In this document: positions 24,514-32,888 of the stretch, piece after piece
How the letters are laid out: each line of letters starts with the position of its first letter
How positions within the stretch are numbered: position 1 is the stretch's first letter
Origin: Spirochaetota bacterium
GTDB taxonomy: Bacteria > Spirochaetota > Spirochaetia > Sphaerochaetales > Sphaerochaetaceae
DNA length: 64,000 bases
NCBI GenBank assembly: GCA_023401595.1
Contig: JAEXDQ010000029.1
Location: forward strand, 53,948 to 117,947
Reading direction: 5' to 3'
Position numbers and translations under genes: made by a program
The notes under the pieces: generated by a model
What the model was told of the DNA's origin: nothing
Database searches by the model: none
Seen by the model: only the letters and a program-made list of their open reading frames with translations

Positions 24514-24960
24514 ATGGGAGGGATTCGACGTATCAAGCTTGCGATGTTGGCGCTGGTTTCACTGACCTTCGTCCTCATGATATCCTGTACTTCGGTAGAT
24601 ACCGGCGCCGTCATAAATTTTCCGGCGATGGCGCCTACCGTAGCGCCGCTCACCGCCGATTCCTATGAAATCAAAGGAAGGGTGACGGGTACGGCCGAAG
24701 TATCGTTTACAAATCCTTCCGATGGGGACACCCTCCATTATGGGGTGCTGACCCCGTCTCTGCTCCCATCGTCGATAGAGGATATCAACTACAACGCTTT
24801 CGATGTCGCTATTGCGAACGCAATCTATGAAATGGTACGGCAGGGAGAGGAACTGGGAGCTGACTTTCTTCTCTTCCCGACCTATATGCTTGAAAATACC
24901 GAGAACGACACGCTGAAAGTCCGGGCCACCGCCGTCGCTGCCGCCTTGATAGACAGATAG
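24514..24960 (+). CDS. Small outer-surface or periplasmic lipoprotein, unknown function
   Basis: About 148 residues. The N-terminus MGGIRRIKLAMLALVSLTFV followed by LMISC is a lipoprotein signal peptide with the lipobox cysteine near residue 26. The mature part (about 120 residues) contains YEIKGRVTGTAEVSFTNP and AIANAIYEMVRQGEELGADFLLFPTYML, reminiscent of the TRL-like or YajI-like families in which an NxxxALxEARxxGADxLxxP motif follows a short beta region; I do not assign a family. The ATG at 24514 has GGGGG eight bases before it, unlike the ATG at 24496. Confidence 0.75.
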   Translation: MGGIRRIKLAMLALVSLTFVLMISCTSVDTGAVINFPAMAPTVAPLTADSYEIKGRVTGTAEVSFTNPSDGDTLHYGVLTPSLLPSSIEDINYNAFDVAIANAIYEMVRQGEELGADFLLFPTYMLENTENDTLKVRATAVAAALIDR

Positions 24961-25028
24961 TATGCACACTTTGAAACTCATCCGGCACTGTTTCCCAAGT
25001 TGTCATATATGATGAGGAGTCCCGACCA

Positions 25029-25058
25029 GAAAAAAACACAGGGGGCTCTTCGCCCCCC
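25029..25058 (-). terminator. Intrinsic terminator of the Rpn nuclease gene
   Basis: GGGGGC (25041-25046) pairs with GCCCCC (25052-25057) around TCTTC; on the minus strand the hairpin is followed by TGTG and a run of T. It lies just after the stop codon of the minus-strand gene. Confidence 0.85.
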
Positions 25059-25067
25059 TTCGTATAC

Positions 25068-26075
25068 CTACAACGCCATTATCTGACCTTTATCCAAACC
25101 TGTGCAGTCAACGATTACATCCAGATCAAGGCCACAAGCCTTCAATGCCTTGGCGGTTTCAAGCTTGCCATTGAGGAAACCTTCTTTCAGTCCCTGTTCC
25201 AAGCCTTGTTCTCGGCCCTGTTCCAGTCCTTGCCTGAGGCCCTGTTCATGGCCTTTCTCCAGCGCCTCATTCCAGGCGGTCGAGATCTCCCCAGCGACCT
25301 TCCACGCCGCGTTCAACTCCTGCAACATTCCCAATTGCAACGCCTCGTTGTCCGTCAGCAACGATTCGATATACCTCCTGCGGGCTTTCTCAATGTCCGG
25401 GTACGAACTGACGACCTCATCGACTTTTCTCCGTTCCTGCTCCTCCATCTCCGAGCCCTCCATGGCCACATAGTAACACCATGCCAGTCTCGCGTCAAAG
25501 TCTTTCGCCACAGTCGCCCTTCCCAAAGCCCTCACCAACGGAAGGTTCACGTGCAACGTCCGCGGTAGCGCACCTCTCAGACGATATCCCGGCTGGTCGG
25601 TCTCCACCCTCACCACCACGTACGGGCTGGGGCACCCCTCCAGCCCAGGAAGTGCCTGTTCCCCGAACGACAGCCCGATGACCTTCTGCAGTTCCACCTC
25701 CTTCGTACCACCCGGTGTGTAATGCGTTACCAGGCGCGACACGTACAGGAACAACCGGTCGTTGAACACTGCGTCGCGAGTACGTTGCATCTCCACATCG
25801 TACAGACGGCCCACCTGATCCCTGGCTACGATATCCATGTGGCAGACCCGCCCGCCCAGCACATCGGTCGAAGCGTACTCCTGAGGTTGGAACCACAATT
25901 GCTCAATCGGAGTATCCAGCTCCTCGCCAAGTACGGCGTTCAGCATCGAAACGAGAATGCCCTCGCATTCAGGCAGACCGAATACCATCTTGAATACCGG
26001 ATCGAGAGTCAGTGTGAAGCCCTGCCCCATCTCGTTGAGGAGGGAAAGTATGCGCGGATTCGATTTCAGTTGCAT
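25068..26075 (-). CDS. Rpn family PD-(D/E)XK nuclease/putative transposase
   Basis: About 335 residues. FTLTLDPVFKMVFG starts the conserved nuclease module and HMDIVARDQVGRLYDVEMQR supplies the D...E-x-Q catalytic pair of the PD-(D/E)XK fold. The C-terminal third is charged and ends in a low-complexity run of GLEQG/GLRQG-like pentamers (about residues 280-305), which expands and contracts readily. Rpn proteins promote RecA-independent recombination in Escherichia coli and are abundant in spirochaetes. The start at 26075 (or the adjacent ATG at 26078) follows AGGAGA; the open frame extends upstream without a ribosome site. No element ends were seen beside it. Upstream, 26079-26400 holds nothing I can identify. 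Confidence 0.85.
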   Translation of the reverse strand: MQLKSNPRILSLLNEMGQGFTLTLDPVFKMVFGLPECEGILVSMLNAVLGEELDTPIEQLWFQPQEYASTDVLGGRVCHMDIVARDQVGRLYDVEMQRTRDAVFNDRLFLYVSRLVTHYTPGGTKEVELQKVIGLSFGEQALPGLEGCPSPYVVVRVETDQPGYRLRGALPRTLHVNLPLVRALGRATVAKDFDARLAWCYYVAMEGSEMEEQERRKVDEVVSSYPDIEKARRRYIESLLTDNEALQLGMLQELNAAWKVAGEISTAWNEALEKGHEQGLRQGLEQGREQGLEQGLKEGFLNGKLETAKALKACGLDLDVIVDCTGLDKGQIMAL

Positions 26076-26406
26076 CATGCGTCTCCTATGCGCCGCAAGG
26101 AGTATCCGAAGCTCCCGGCGACCTGTCTCGGTTGTCCGCTGGAATACTCCCGCGGGCCCGCCGCCGTTCAGGGCGGACACCCACATATACGTGAAAAGGC
26201 CGCTGGTGATTCAGAACCTACGTTTCTGATACTGGAAGCACAGGTTTTCTGTAACCGCGCTACCCGAAAGACGCTACATGCGAACCGACATCAACGATAC
26301 GCCGATCCCCCAACATTCCGTGTATTGAAAATATGCGCCACCCTTGGACAGGTGTTATGGAAAAGTTAGAAAACTACCGTACACAGGAATCCTGCATCGT
26401 TCGCGA

Positions 26407-26435
26407 TTGACGGAAAATTATCGATTCGCCATACT
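26407..26435 (+). promoter_or_regulatory. Predicted promoter of the hppA leader RNA
   Basis: TTGACG (26407-26412) and CATACT (26430-26435) with a 17-bp spacer. Transcription would begin at about 26441, exactly at the foot of a long hairpin. Confidence 0.6.
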
Positions 26436-26439
26436 GTGG

Positions 26440-26607
26440 AGCAAATCAAAGTAAGCGGTGGAGTCTGTCATCAAACCTCATGTCAAGTTTGATTTACTTT
26501 TGATTGCTACGGAAACGAAAGATTGTCCTTATGTCTATCCGATAGGCGCTTTTGTCCAGCAACAAGAAAGGAGACTGAACACTGAACGGTGTTTTGTCTC
26601 TTTTTTT
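26440..26607 (+). ncRNA. Structured leader or small RNA ahead of hppA, ending in a terminator
   Basis: AGCAAATCAAAGTAA (26440-26454) pairs with TTACTTTTGATTGCT (26494-26508) with one small bulge on each side. Stacked directly inside is ATCAAAC/GTTTGAT (26470-26476 with 26487-26493), leaving 15 unpaired bases on the 5' side. A smaller hairpin GTCTATCCGATAGGC (26533-26547) follows. The transcript ends at GAGAC...GTCTC with inner ACAC/GGTGT pairing and seven T (26571-26607). Promoter, folded body and terminator give an RNA of about 167 nt, which may be a riboswitch-type attenuator of hppA or an independent small RNA. I do not match it to a named class. Confidence 0.6.
26571..26607 (+). terminator. 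Intrinsic terminator inside the hppA leader
   Basis: GAGAC (26571-26575) pairs with GTCTC (26596-26600), with an inner AACAC/GGTGTT helix, followed by seven T. It lies 140 bp before the hppA start and no protein gene ends before it, so it is either an attenuator or the end of a small RNA. Confidence 0.8.
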
Positions 26608-26613
26608 AGGTTC

Positions 26614-26653
26614 TCGGCCCAGCCTCCTTTCATGTGGAGGATCTTGGGGCCGA
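26614..26653 (+). other. Stable hairpin in the hppA 5' untranslated region
   Basis: TCGGCCC (26614-26620) pairs with GGGCCGA (26647-26653), and CCTCC (26623-26627) with GGAGG (26636-26640) inside it. There is no T run, so it is not a terminator. It lies between the leader terminator and the hppA ribosome site and could stabilise the mRNA or be part of a switch. Confidence 0.6.
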
Positions 26654-26747
26654 AACGGCGCATATGGACTGATAGGGAACGGTCATCCGTACAAAAGCAG
26701 AGCCATCTCTTGGTTTGATAATTTCTACACAAAGAGAGGTTTGTCAT

Positions 26748-28835
26748 ATGGAAGAGCGGTTGTCCCTGTTCTACGGCCTGTCGTTCCTGACCGCCATCGT
26801 GGCGTTCGCCTTTGCCGTCTACTTGTATCTCTGGGTCAAGAGACAGCGGGTACGAAACGCAAGGATAGCGAAAGTATCCGCGCTCATCAAGGAAGGCGCG
26901 AATACATTCATGCGCAGGGAGTACAAGATCCTGGCGATGTTCGCCGGCACAGCGGCTGTAGTGATTTTCATACTTCTTCCCTCTCCGATATGGAAAGGAA
27001 GCGTATTGCACAATCTGTCGATGTCCCTATCCTATCTGGCGGGAGCTGTCCTTTCGGCTATAGCGGGAAAGATCGGGATCCTCGTCGCGACGCTATCCAA
27101 CTCACGTACGGCGGAAAGCGCGCAGAAAGGTATCAAGCCGGCGTTCCTGATCGGTTTCCGTGGTGGCGCCGTCATGGGGCTACTGGTCGTAGGCTGTTCC
27201 CTGTTCGGCGTAGCAGCCGTCCTGATGCTTACAGGAGATACGACGGTGTTGCTGGGCTTTTCCTTCGGGGCGAGTTCCTTGGCGTTGTTCGCGAAAGCCG
27301 GAGGAGGAATCTTCACGAAGACTGCGGATGTCTCCGCCGACCTGACAGGCAAGGTCGAGCTAGGCATACCTGAGGACGATCCTCGGAATCCAGCTGTAAT
27401 CGCCGACAATGTTGGTGACAATGTAGGCGATGTCGCAGGCATGGGCGCGGATTTGTTTGATTCCAATGTCGCTGCCATGGCTTCGGCGTTGGTGATCGCA
27501 CAATCTCTTTCGGACGGAAGATTCGCGAACATGTCCATGATCTTCTGCTATGCGATACTTGGGCTGCTCGCCTCCATCGTCGGTATCGCCACCGCCCGTG
27601 TCGGAAAAAACGGAAGCCCCACGCATGCTCTCAATTCCTCCACCTATGTGACGACCGCCGTTTTCCTTATCTTGACCGCAGTCGCGACAGCCTGTTTCAA
27701 CGGATTCTCCTGGCGTATCTGGGGGGCCTCCGCGACGGGCCTGCTCGTAGGAGTGGTCATAGGCATCACGACCGACTATTTCACGGACGACACCAAGCCG
27801 ATCGTCTCCAAAGTGGCGCAGGCATCCGCTTCCGGGCCGGCCTTCACGATTCTTTCAGGGGTCTCTTATGGCTTTATCTCCGCGATGCCGGCGATGGTAG
27901 GGATCGCGATATCGGCGCTTGTCGCATACACATTGTGCGAACCCATGGGAGACGGCTATGCTATCTTCGGCATATCGATGGCCGCGGTCGGTATGCTTTC
28001 AATCGTCGGAATGATCATTTCCAACGACGCCTACGGCCCCATCGTGGACAACGCCCGCGGGCTGGCGGAAATGGGGGATCTTGGAGAAGAGACGATCCGT
28101 ATCGCCGATGAGCTTGACAGCGCGGGAAATACCGTCAAGGCCGTCACGAAAGGATTTTCCATCGGCGCAGCGGGTCTGACAGTCATCTCGTTACTGGGAG
28201 CGTTCATGTCGGAGGCTAACGCCGCGCTGGCGGAGGCGGGAAAACCGCTGATCACAGGTTTCGACATCATGTATCCGACGGTTTTCTTCGGTATTCTCAT
28301 CGGTGCGGCGATACCGGCCGTATTCTCCGCCATGCTGATCCTTGGGGTGGACAGGAACGCACAGCGCATGGTCGCTGAAATCCACCGCCAGTTCGATACC
28401 ATCAAGGGCTTGCGGGAAGGCAAGGCAGGCGTCGACCCCGAATACGACAGATGCATCGATATCGCCACGACTGGAGCTTTGCATGAGCTGATTCCCGCGG
28501 GACTGATGACGATCATCGCGACATTGGTGGTTGGTTTCATCGGCGGACCGCTGGCGATCGGAGGCTTCCTGCTCGGCAACATAGTCAGCGGGCTGCTGCT
28601 CGCCCTGTTCATGTCGAACGCAGGGGGACTCTGGGACAACTCGAAGAAGTATGTGGAATCTGGAAACGTCGGCGGCAAAGGAAGCGAAGCGCACAAAGCC
28701 GCTGTAATCGGCGATACAGTGGGAGATCCCTTCAAGGATACCGCGGGGCCGTCCATCAACACCCAGATCACCGTAGTGTCCCTGGTCGCTTCCCTGCTCT
28801 CCTCGATATTCGTGTCGTTCTCCTTCTTCGGCTGA
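26748..28835 (+). CDS. hppA: K+-independent membrane H+-translocating pyrophosphatase
   Basis: A 695-residue integral membrane pump with about 16 helices that couples pyrophosphate hydrolysis to proton export. Signature segments are DVSADLTGKVELGIPEDDP and NPAVIADNVGDNVGDVAGMGADLF in the active site, and AAVIGDTVGDPFKDTAGPS near the C-terminus. In GNTVKAVTKGFSIGAAGL the positions that are Ala and Gly in K+-dependent enzymes are Lys and Thr, which marks the K+-independent, proton-pumping subfamily. The ATG at 26748 follows AGAGAGG by eight bases; the upstream in-frame TTG at 26715 has no ribosome site. In anaerobes such pumps conserve energy from biosynthetic pyrophosphate. Confidence 0.96.
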   Translation: MEERLSLFYGLSFLTAIVAFAFAVYLYLWVKRQRVRNARIAKVSALIKEGANTFMRREYKILAMFAGTAAVVIFILLPSPIWKGSVLHNLSMSLSYLAGAVLSAIAGKIGILVATLSNSRTAESAQKGIKPAFLIGFRGGAVMGLLVVGCSLFGVAAVLMLTGDTTVLLGFSFGASSLALFAKAGGGIFTKTADVSADLTGKVELGIPEDDPRNPAVIADNVGDNVGDVAGMGADLFDSNVAAMASALVIAQSLSDGRFANMSMIFCYAILGLLASIVGIATARVGKNGSPTHALNSSTYVTTAVFLILTAVATACFNGFSWRIWGASATGLLVGVVIGITTDYFTDDTKPIVSKVAQASASGPAFTILSGVSYGFISAMPAMVGIAISALVAYTLCEPMGDGYAIFGISMAAVGMLSIVGMIISNDAYGPIVDNARGLAEMGDLGEETIRIADELDSAGNTVKAVTKGFSIGAAGLTVISLLGAFMSEANAALAEAGKPLITGFDIMYPTVFFGILIGAAIPAVFSAMLILGVDRNAQRMVAEIHRQFDTIKGLREGKAGVDPEYDRCIDIATTGALHELIPAGLMTIIATLVVGFIGGPLAIGGFLLGNIVSGLLLALFMSNAGGLWDNSKKYVESGNVGGKGSEAHKAAVIGDTVGDPFKDTAGPSINTQITVVSLVASLLSSIFVSFSFFG

Positions 28836-28845
28836 CAGGTTGGAA

Positions 28846-28882
28846 CGTCCACGGGAGACTGGTCGTCCGTCTCCCGTGGACG
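28846..28882 (+). terminator. Strong hairpin after hppA, without a T run
   Basis: CGTCCACGGGAGAC (28846-28859) pairs perfectly with GTCTCCCGTGGACG (28869-28882), a 14-bp stem 10 bp after the hppA stop. No T tract follows, so it may protect the 3' end or be a factor-assisted terminator. The remaining gap to 29287 (about 400 bp) shows no gene or clear promoter that I can support. Confidence 0.6.
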
Positions 28883-29287
28883 GACTTCGCTAGGGTGCAT
28901 CCGGCTTGGAATAACCAGCGCCGATACGGCAGTCTACCGGCTTTCCATGGGCAATCCATGCCTCTAACCGCGACAACGGCCGACCCAAGTTCAATTCAAT
29001 CATTATCTGTTTTTCATTTTTCTTTATACAACAAGCTTTTCTATACTTGCCACAGGCGAATGAATTCGATAGACTGCAAGCCGTATCCATCACTGGACAC
29101 ATATCATGGCTTATCTGAGCTACTGTTCTGTAATCCGTACAGCAGGTGTTTCTGGTTTTCCACAACACGGAAGATTGCCCCGTGTACAACCGACATGACA
29201 CCTCCGGTTTGCACACCGCGGCTTATCAAGTGAAGCCTTGTCAGTCATGTCTAGAAAATCAAGAAAAGATACATTTGTAGGAGTTAC

Positions 29288-31369
29288 ATGTCAGATTTAT
29301 CACATTTTGCGGAATTAGGACTTTCCGAACAGACCATCGCGGCCCTTGAAAAGAAGGGTTTTGAAGAACCGACCCAGATACAGAAAGAATGCATTCCCCT
29401 CCTGTTGAAAGAGCAGGTCGATGTCGTAGGGCAGGCCCAGACAGGAACAGGCAAGACCGCTGCGTTCGGTCTTCCGATTCTCGAGATCGTCGATCCCGAC
29501 GACAAAGCCGTTCAGGCCCTGATCCTCGCCCCGACCAGGGAGCTCGCCGTACAGGTAGCGGAGGAAATCAATTCCTTGAAAGGAGACCGCCATATCGAGA
29601 TCGCCGCGGTCTATGGAGGAGCCTCCATGGAGCTTCAGCTCCGCAAGCTCAAGAAGGGAGTCCAGGTCGTCGTAGGGACGCCCGGACGTATCCTTGACCA
29701 CCTCGACAGAGGAACGCTCAATCTTGAGAACCTCAAGTTCGCCGTTCTGGACGAAGCCGACGAGATGCTCGACATGGGGTTTATTGAAGATATCGAGACG
29801 ATCCTCGCAAAGACGCCGCAAGAGAAACGGATGCTCTGTTTCTCCGCCACCATGCCCGACCCGATCCTCCGTTTGGCCGAGCAGTTCATGAGGAACTACC
29901 AGCTGGTCCGGGTCAAGCAGGATACCATGACCAGCGTCCTGACCGACCAGATCTATTTCGAAGTCCGCGAGTCAGACAAGCTGGAGGCGCTGTGCCGGAT
30001 TATCGACATGGAGGAGCATTTCTACGGACTGATCTTCTGCCGCACAAAAGTACAGTGCGACGAAATCGGCCGGCGTCTGGTGGAGCGAGGCTATGACGCA
30101 GAAGCCCTCCATGGGGACCTCTCCCAGAAACAGCGTGAAATGATCCTGCACAAGATGAAGGAACACCTGATCAGCATCGTGGTGGCTACCGATGTCGCCG
30201 CCAGGGGTATCGACATCCAGGACCTTACCCATGTCATCAACTATTCCATCCCCCAGGATCCCGAGGCGTACATCCACCGCGTAGGGCGTACAGGCCGCGC
30301 GGGAAAGATGGGAACGGCGATCACGTTCATCACCCCCCAGGAATTCCGTAAGTTCACCTTCATCAAGCGCGTGGCGAAGACAGATATCCGCAAGGAGTCG
30401 ATTCCTGAGGCGAGCGAGATCATCGAAGTCAAGCGGGCCAGGATTTTCAACAAAGTCAACCTGGTACTCTCTTCAAACGACAATGCCGCGTTCCTGCCGA
30501 TGGCTGAAGAGCTGCTTGAAGGCCGGCAGCCGGTGGAGGTCGTGGCAGCGCTGCTCAACGACACCTACAAGGATGACCTTGACGTAACCCAATATCGCCC
30601 TATCGGCCCACAGAGGCGGGACAGGGACCGCGACAGAGACCGCAGGGAATCTTTTGACGACAGAAGGGAGGGCCGCAGAGGCGCATCCGATCTCGATGAG
30701 CATGGCTATACCAGACTGTTCATCGCCAAGGGACGCCAGGATGGCCTGAACAAGAGGATGCTGCTCGATTACATTATCCAGCAGACAGGAGCGGAGGACC
30801 ACGACCTTCAGGGTGTCGAGGTTCTGGACGAGTTCTCCTTCGTCACCGCGCCGTTCCAGGTCGCCGAAATGATTCTCCGAAAATTCACTGAAACATCGCC
30901 CGAAGGAAAACCGATCGTCACAAAGGCGAAGCCTGACAATCCGAACGGCAAGAACCTCTCGGGCAGAACCTCAGTGAAACGAAGGGACCGGGACTATGAC
31001 CGCGACGGTTCGCGCGACAGACGTTCCGATTCCGGCTATGATGCGGGACGACGATTCGACGACAGACCCCGCCGTTCCGACAGCAGGTATGAGGAGCGTT
31101 CCAGAAGCGGATATTCAGATCGTCCAAGACGCCGCTCCCATGAGGATGAATGGCAGCCGTATGGCCGTGACAGCCGTGGAGACGAGGATTTCGGCGGCTT
31201 CTATCAAGACAGCTACAGGGAGGACCGAGGTCCTTCCGCAGGCAGAGGCGGTTTCAAAGGTGGCACGAAGTCCCATGGACTGTACAACAGGTCCGGCAAG
31301 GGGCGGGATAACGCCAGCAGCAGCAAGAAGCCGTATGGCGCAGCAAAGAAAAGCGGGAAAAAGAGATAA
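29288..31369 (+). CDS. DEAD-box ATP-dependent RNA helicase (DeaD/CsdA type)
   Basis: A 693-residue protein. The helicase core has the Q motif (FEEPTQIQ), motif I AQTGTGKT (50-57), Ia PTRELA, Ib TPGR, motif II DEAD (155-158), motif III SAT, and in the second RecA domain HGDLSQ, VATDVAARGID and HRVGRTGRAGKMG. Residues about 475-545 (TRLFIAKGRQDGLNKRMLLDYI) match the DbpA-type RNA-binding domain. The C-terminal about 130 residues are an Arg/Asp/Ser/Gly-rich disordered tail, longer than in E. coli DeaD. It acts in ribosome assembly and cold-stable RNA unwinding. AGGAG precedes the ATG and an intrinsic terminator follows. Confidence 0.95.
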   Translation: MSDLSHFAELGLSEQTIAALEKKGFEEPTQIQKECIPLLLKEQVDVVGQAQTGTGKTAAFGLPILEIVDPDDKAVQALILAPTRELAVQVAEEINSLKGDRHIEIAAVYGGASMELQLRKLKKGVQVVVGTPGRILDHLDRGTLNLENLKFAVLDEADEMLDMGFIEDIETILAKTPQEKRMLCFSATMPDPILRLAEQFMRNYQLVRVKQDTMTSVLTDQIYFEVRESDKLEALCRIIDMEEHFYGLIFCRTKVQCDEIGRRLVERGYDAEALHGDLSQKQREMILHKMKEHLISIVVATDVAARGIDIQDLTHVINYSIPQDPEAYIHRVGRTGRAGKMGTAITFITPQEFRKFTFIKRVAKTDIRKESIPEASEIIEVKRARIFNKVNLVLSSNDNAAFLPMAEELLEGRQPVEVVAALLNDTYKDDLDVTQYRPIGPQRRDRDRDRDRRESFDDRREGRRGASDLDEHGYTRLFIAKGRQDGLNKRMLLDYIIQQTGAEDHDLQGVEVLDEFSFVTAPFQVAEMILRKFTETSPEGKPIVTKAKPDNPNGKNLSGRTSVKRRDRDYDRDGSRDRRSDSGYDAGRRFDDRPRRSDSRYEERSRSGYSDRPRRRSHEDEWQPYGRDSRGDEDFGGFYQDSYREDRGPSAGRGGFKGGTKSHGLYNRSGKGRDNASSSKKPYGAAKKSGKKR

Positions 31370-31419
31370 AAATCCAATACCCGTGGATTGTGGTTCAAGA
31401 TCGTCCTAACAGGACTGGA

Positions 31420-31455
31420 CGGAGTTGCCGTAGAGGGGACTCCGTTTTTTATTTT
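31420..31455 (+). terminator. Intrinsic terminator after the RNA helicase gene
   Basis: CGGAGT (31420-31425) pairs with ACTCCG (31439-31444), followed by TTTTTTATTTT. The tail overlaps the last codons of the convergent deacetylase gene. Confidence 0.8.
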
Positions 31456-32885
31456 CTCTTCCGGAACATCAGATCGTGCAGCACTTTGCAGTTGCGGTAT
31501 ATGTGGAACAGCCACCGGTGCATCTTGAACGTCCAAGGGATGCCGGAACGGTTGCCGGCCCTTTGCCGAAGGATGGACGGAGCCTCCATGTACGGCCAAG
31601 GCAATAGGGAATAGATATCGACGCCGGCCTCCGATTCAAATGCTTCCAGCTCAGAGATACCGGCGGAAGAACCGTAGGAATCGACCACAGCGACGGTCAT
31701 CGACGTAATGTCGGTCAGCCGGGGAAATACGATTGACCTGACCGCATCCTTGGCATCGATGTCGACCGTCAGGGATTTTCGCAACGTATTTTTGCTGTAC
31801 AGAGATACCCGGATACGGCGAAAATGACTTTTGGAATCAGCGTTGAAGTACAGCACGCACGACGATATGGAGACAGGCGCCCGGAACGAGACAGTGATGG
31901 CCTTCTCGGCGTCCGCGGCATCGGGAATCCAGAGACAACGGTCGAAAGCTTGGTCGGTCGGCGCTCTCCACCGGGACAAGTCGGAGGAATCAATGAACTT
32001 GAAATCACATACCTTCCCGGCGTTACCGGAAGTGGCGGTGACATCGGCGTTGAACAATAGATTGTCCGTCCTTCGTAGCCAATAGACGCAATCCGTATTG
32101 CAGATTCTCGGGATATACCACCGGAAAATCTGAGAAGCATGGCAGGTGCCCAAAGTGAACATCCTGTTCTGACGCAAGTCGGCCGTCAGAAAATCAGCGG
32201 GGACGGAAAAACGCAACCGATCCTCCCAAGCGTAATACGGAACATCCAAGTCATAATCCAAAAGATTGCACCTGCCCTTCTGCGGCGGAAGGGTTTCTCG
32301 CCAGAACCAGTAATCATCCGGCCCCTCCCAACGCCCGGCGTATACAAATGTCTTCAGGACTATCGGGAACCAGATATTGTCGGTACGATGAAGCTTCTCC
32401 CCTATCACCTCTTCGATGATCAAAGAGGTCGCGCGATGATCTGGATGATGGTCATAGTCAACGCAAAAGATGATGTCCGGGCGCAGTTCGTCAAGTATTT
32501 CCGCTACGTCGCCCTTCCAATTCTCGCGTGTATAGGCATGGTGCAGGCCATGCTTCATAAAACAGTATTCAGGATGGCCGGCAAGACCATAGGTAGCGCT
32601 CCTGCCGACGGCGGACACACAGAGCCCTTCGTGGTTCTCATAGATGTGGGGCCCTCTCCAGCCATCTCCATACCCGAGGAAATGGATATTGGACTTTGGA
32701 ATTCCCAGAGCAAGACAACAGTCCACAGCTTCAGTCAATCTTCTCGGGAAGTCCAAAGCGAGATTATCGCCGTTGGTCATGTACAGGACATGAATGTCAT
32801 CCCCCCTTTCCAGCATCCGGGGCACAAGAGAACCGGCTACCAGGAGTTCGTCATCGGGATGGGGAGCTACGATCAGTGTGAGCAT
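31449..32885 (-). CDS. PIG-L family deacetylase with C-terminal discoidin-like domain
   Basis: A 478-residue protein. Residues 8-13 (PHPDDE) and the later DYDHHPDH are the zinc-binding motifs of the LmbE/PIG-L family, which removes the N-acetyl group from GlcNAc-containing lipids or sugars. The C-terminal region (about 280-410) is beta-rich (VTATSGNAGKVCDFKFIDSSDLSRWRAP, ITVSFRAPVSISSCVLYF) and resembles a F5/8-type carbohydrate-binding fold. No signal peptide is seen. It follows the acyltransferase gene by three bases, with AAGGAG seven bases before the ATG, so it is the last gene of a three-gene surface-polysaccharide operon. Confidence 0.85.
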   Translation of the reverse strand: MLTLIVAPHPDDELLVAGSLVPRMLERGDDIHVLYMTNGDNLALDFPRRLTEAVDCCLALGIPKSNIHFLGYGDGWRGPHIYENHEGLCVSAVGRSATYGLAGHPEYCFMKHGLHHAYTRENWKGDVAEILDELRPDIIFCVDYDHHPDHRATSLIIEEVIGEKLHRTDNIWFPIVLKTFVYAGRWEGPDDYWFWRETLPPQKGRCNLLDYDLDVPYYAWEDRLRFSVPADFLTADLRQNRMFTLGTCHASQIFRWYIPRICNTDCVYWLRRTDNLLFNADVTATSGNAGKVCDFKFIDSSDLSRWRAPTDQAFDRCLWIPDAADAEKAITVSFRAPVSISSCVLYFNADSKSHFRRIRVSLYSKNTLRKSLTVDIDAKDAVRSIVFPRLTDITSMTVAVVDSYGSSAGISELEAFESEAGVDIYSLLPWPYMEAPSILRQRAGNRSGIPWTFKMHRWLFHIYRNCKVLHDLMFRKRK

Positions 32886-32888
32886 CGT

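Noticed and set aside
25068..26075. Complete insertion element around the Rpn gene
   Set aside because: Despite the transposase-like family name, no terminal inverted repeats or target duplications are visible and the gene has its own terminator.
26440..26660. Assigning the hppA leader to a fluoride, sodium, c-di-GMP or 6S RNA class
   Set aside because: I could not align the consensus of any of these; the 5' and 3' ends do not pair as in 6S RNA. It is left as an unclassified structured RNA.
26748..28835. Na+-pumping or K+-dependent pyrophosphatase
   Set aside because: The GNTVKAVTKG segment has Lys and Thr where K+-dependent enzymes have Ala and Gly, which indicates the K+-independent proton pump.
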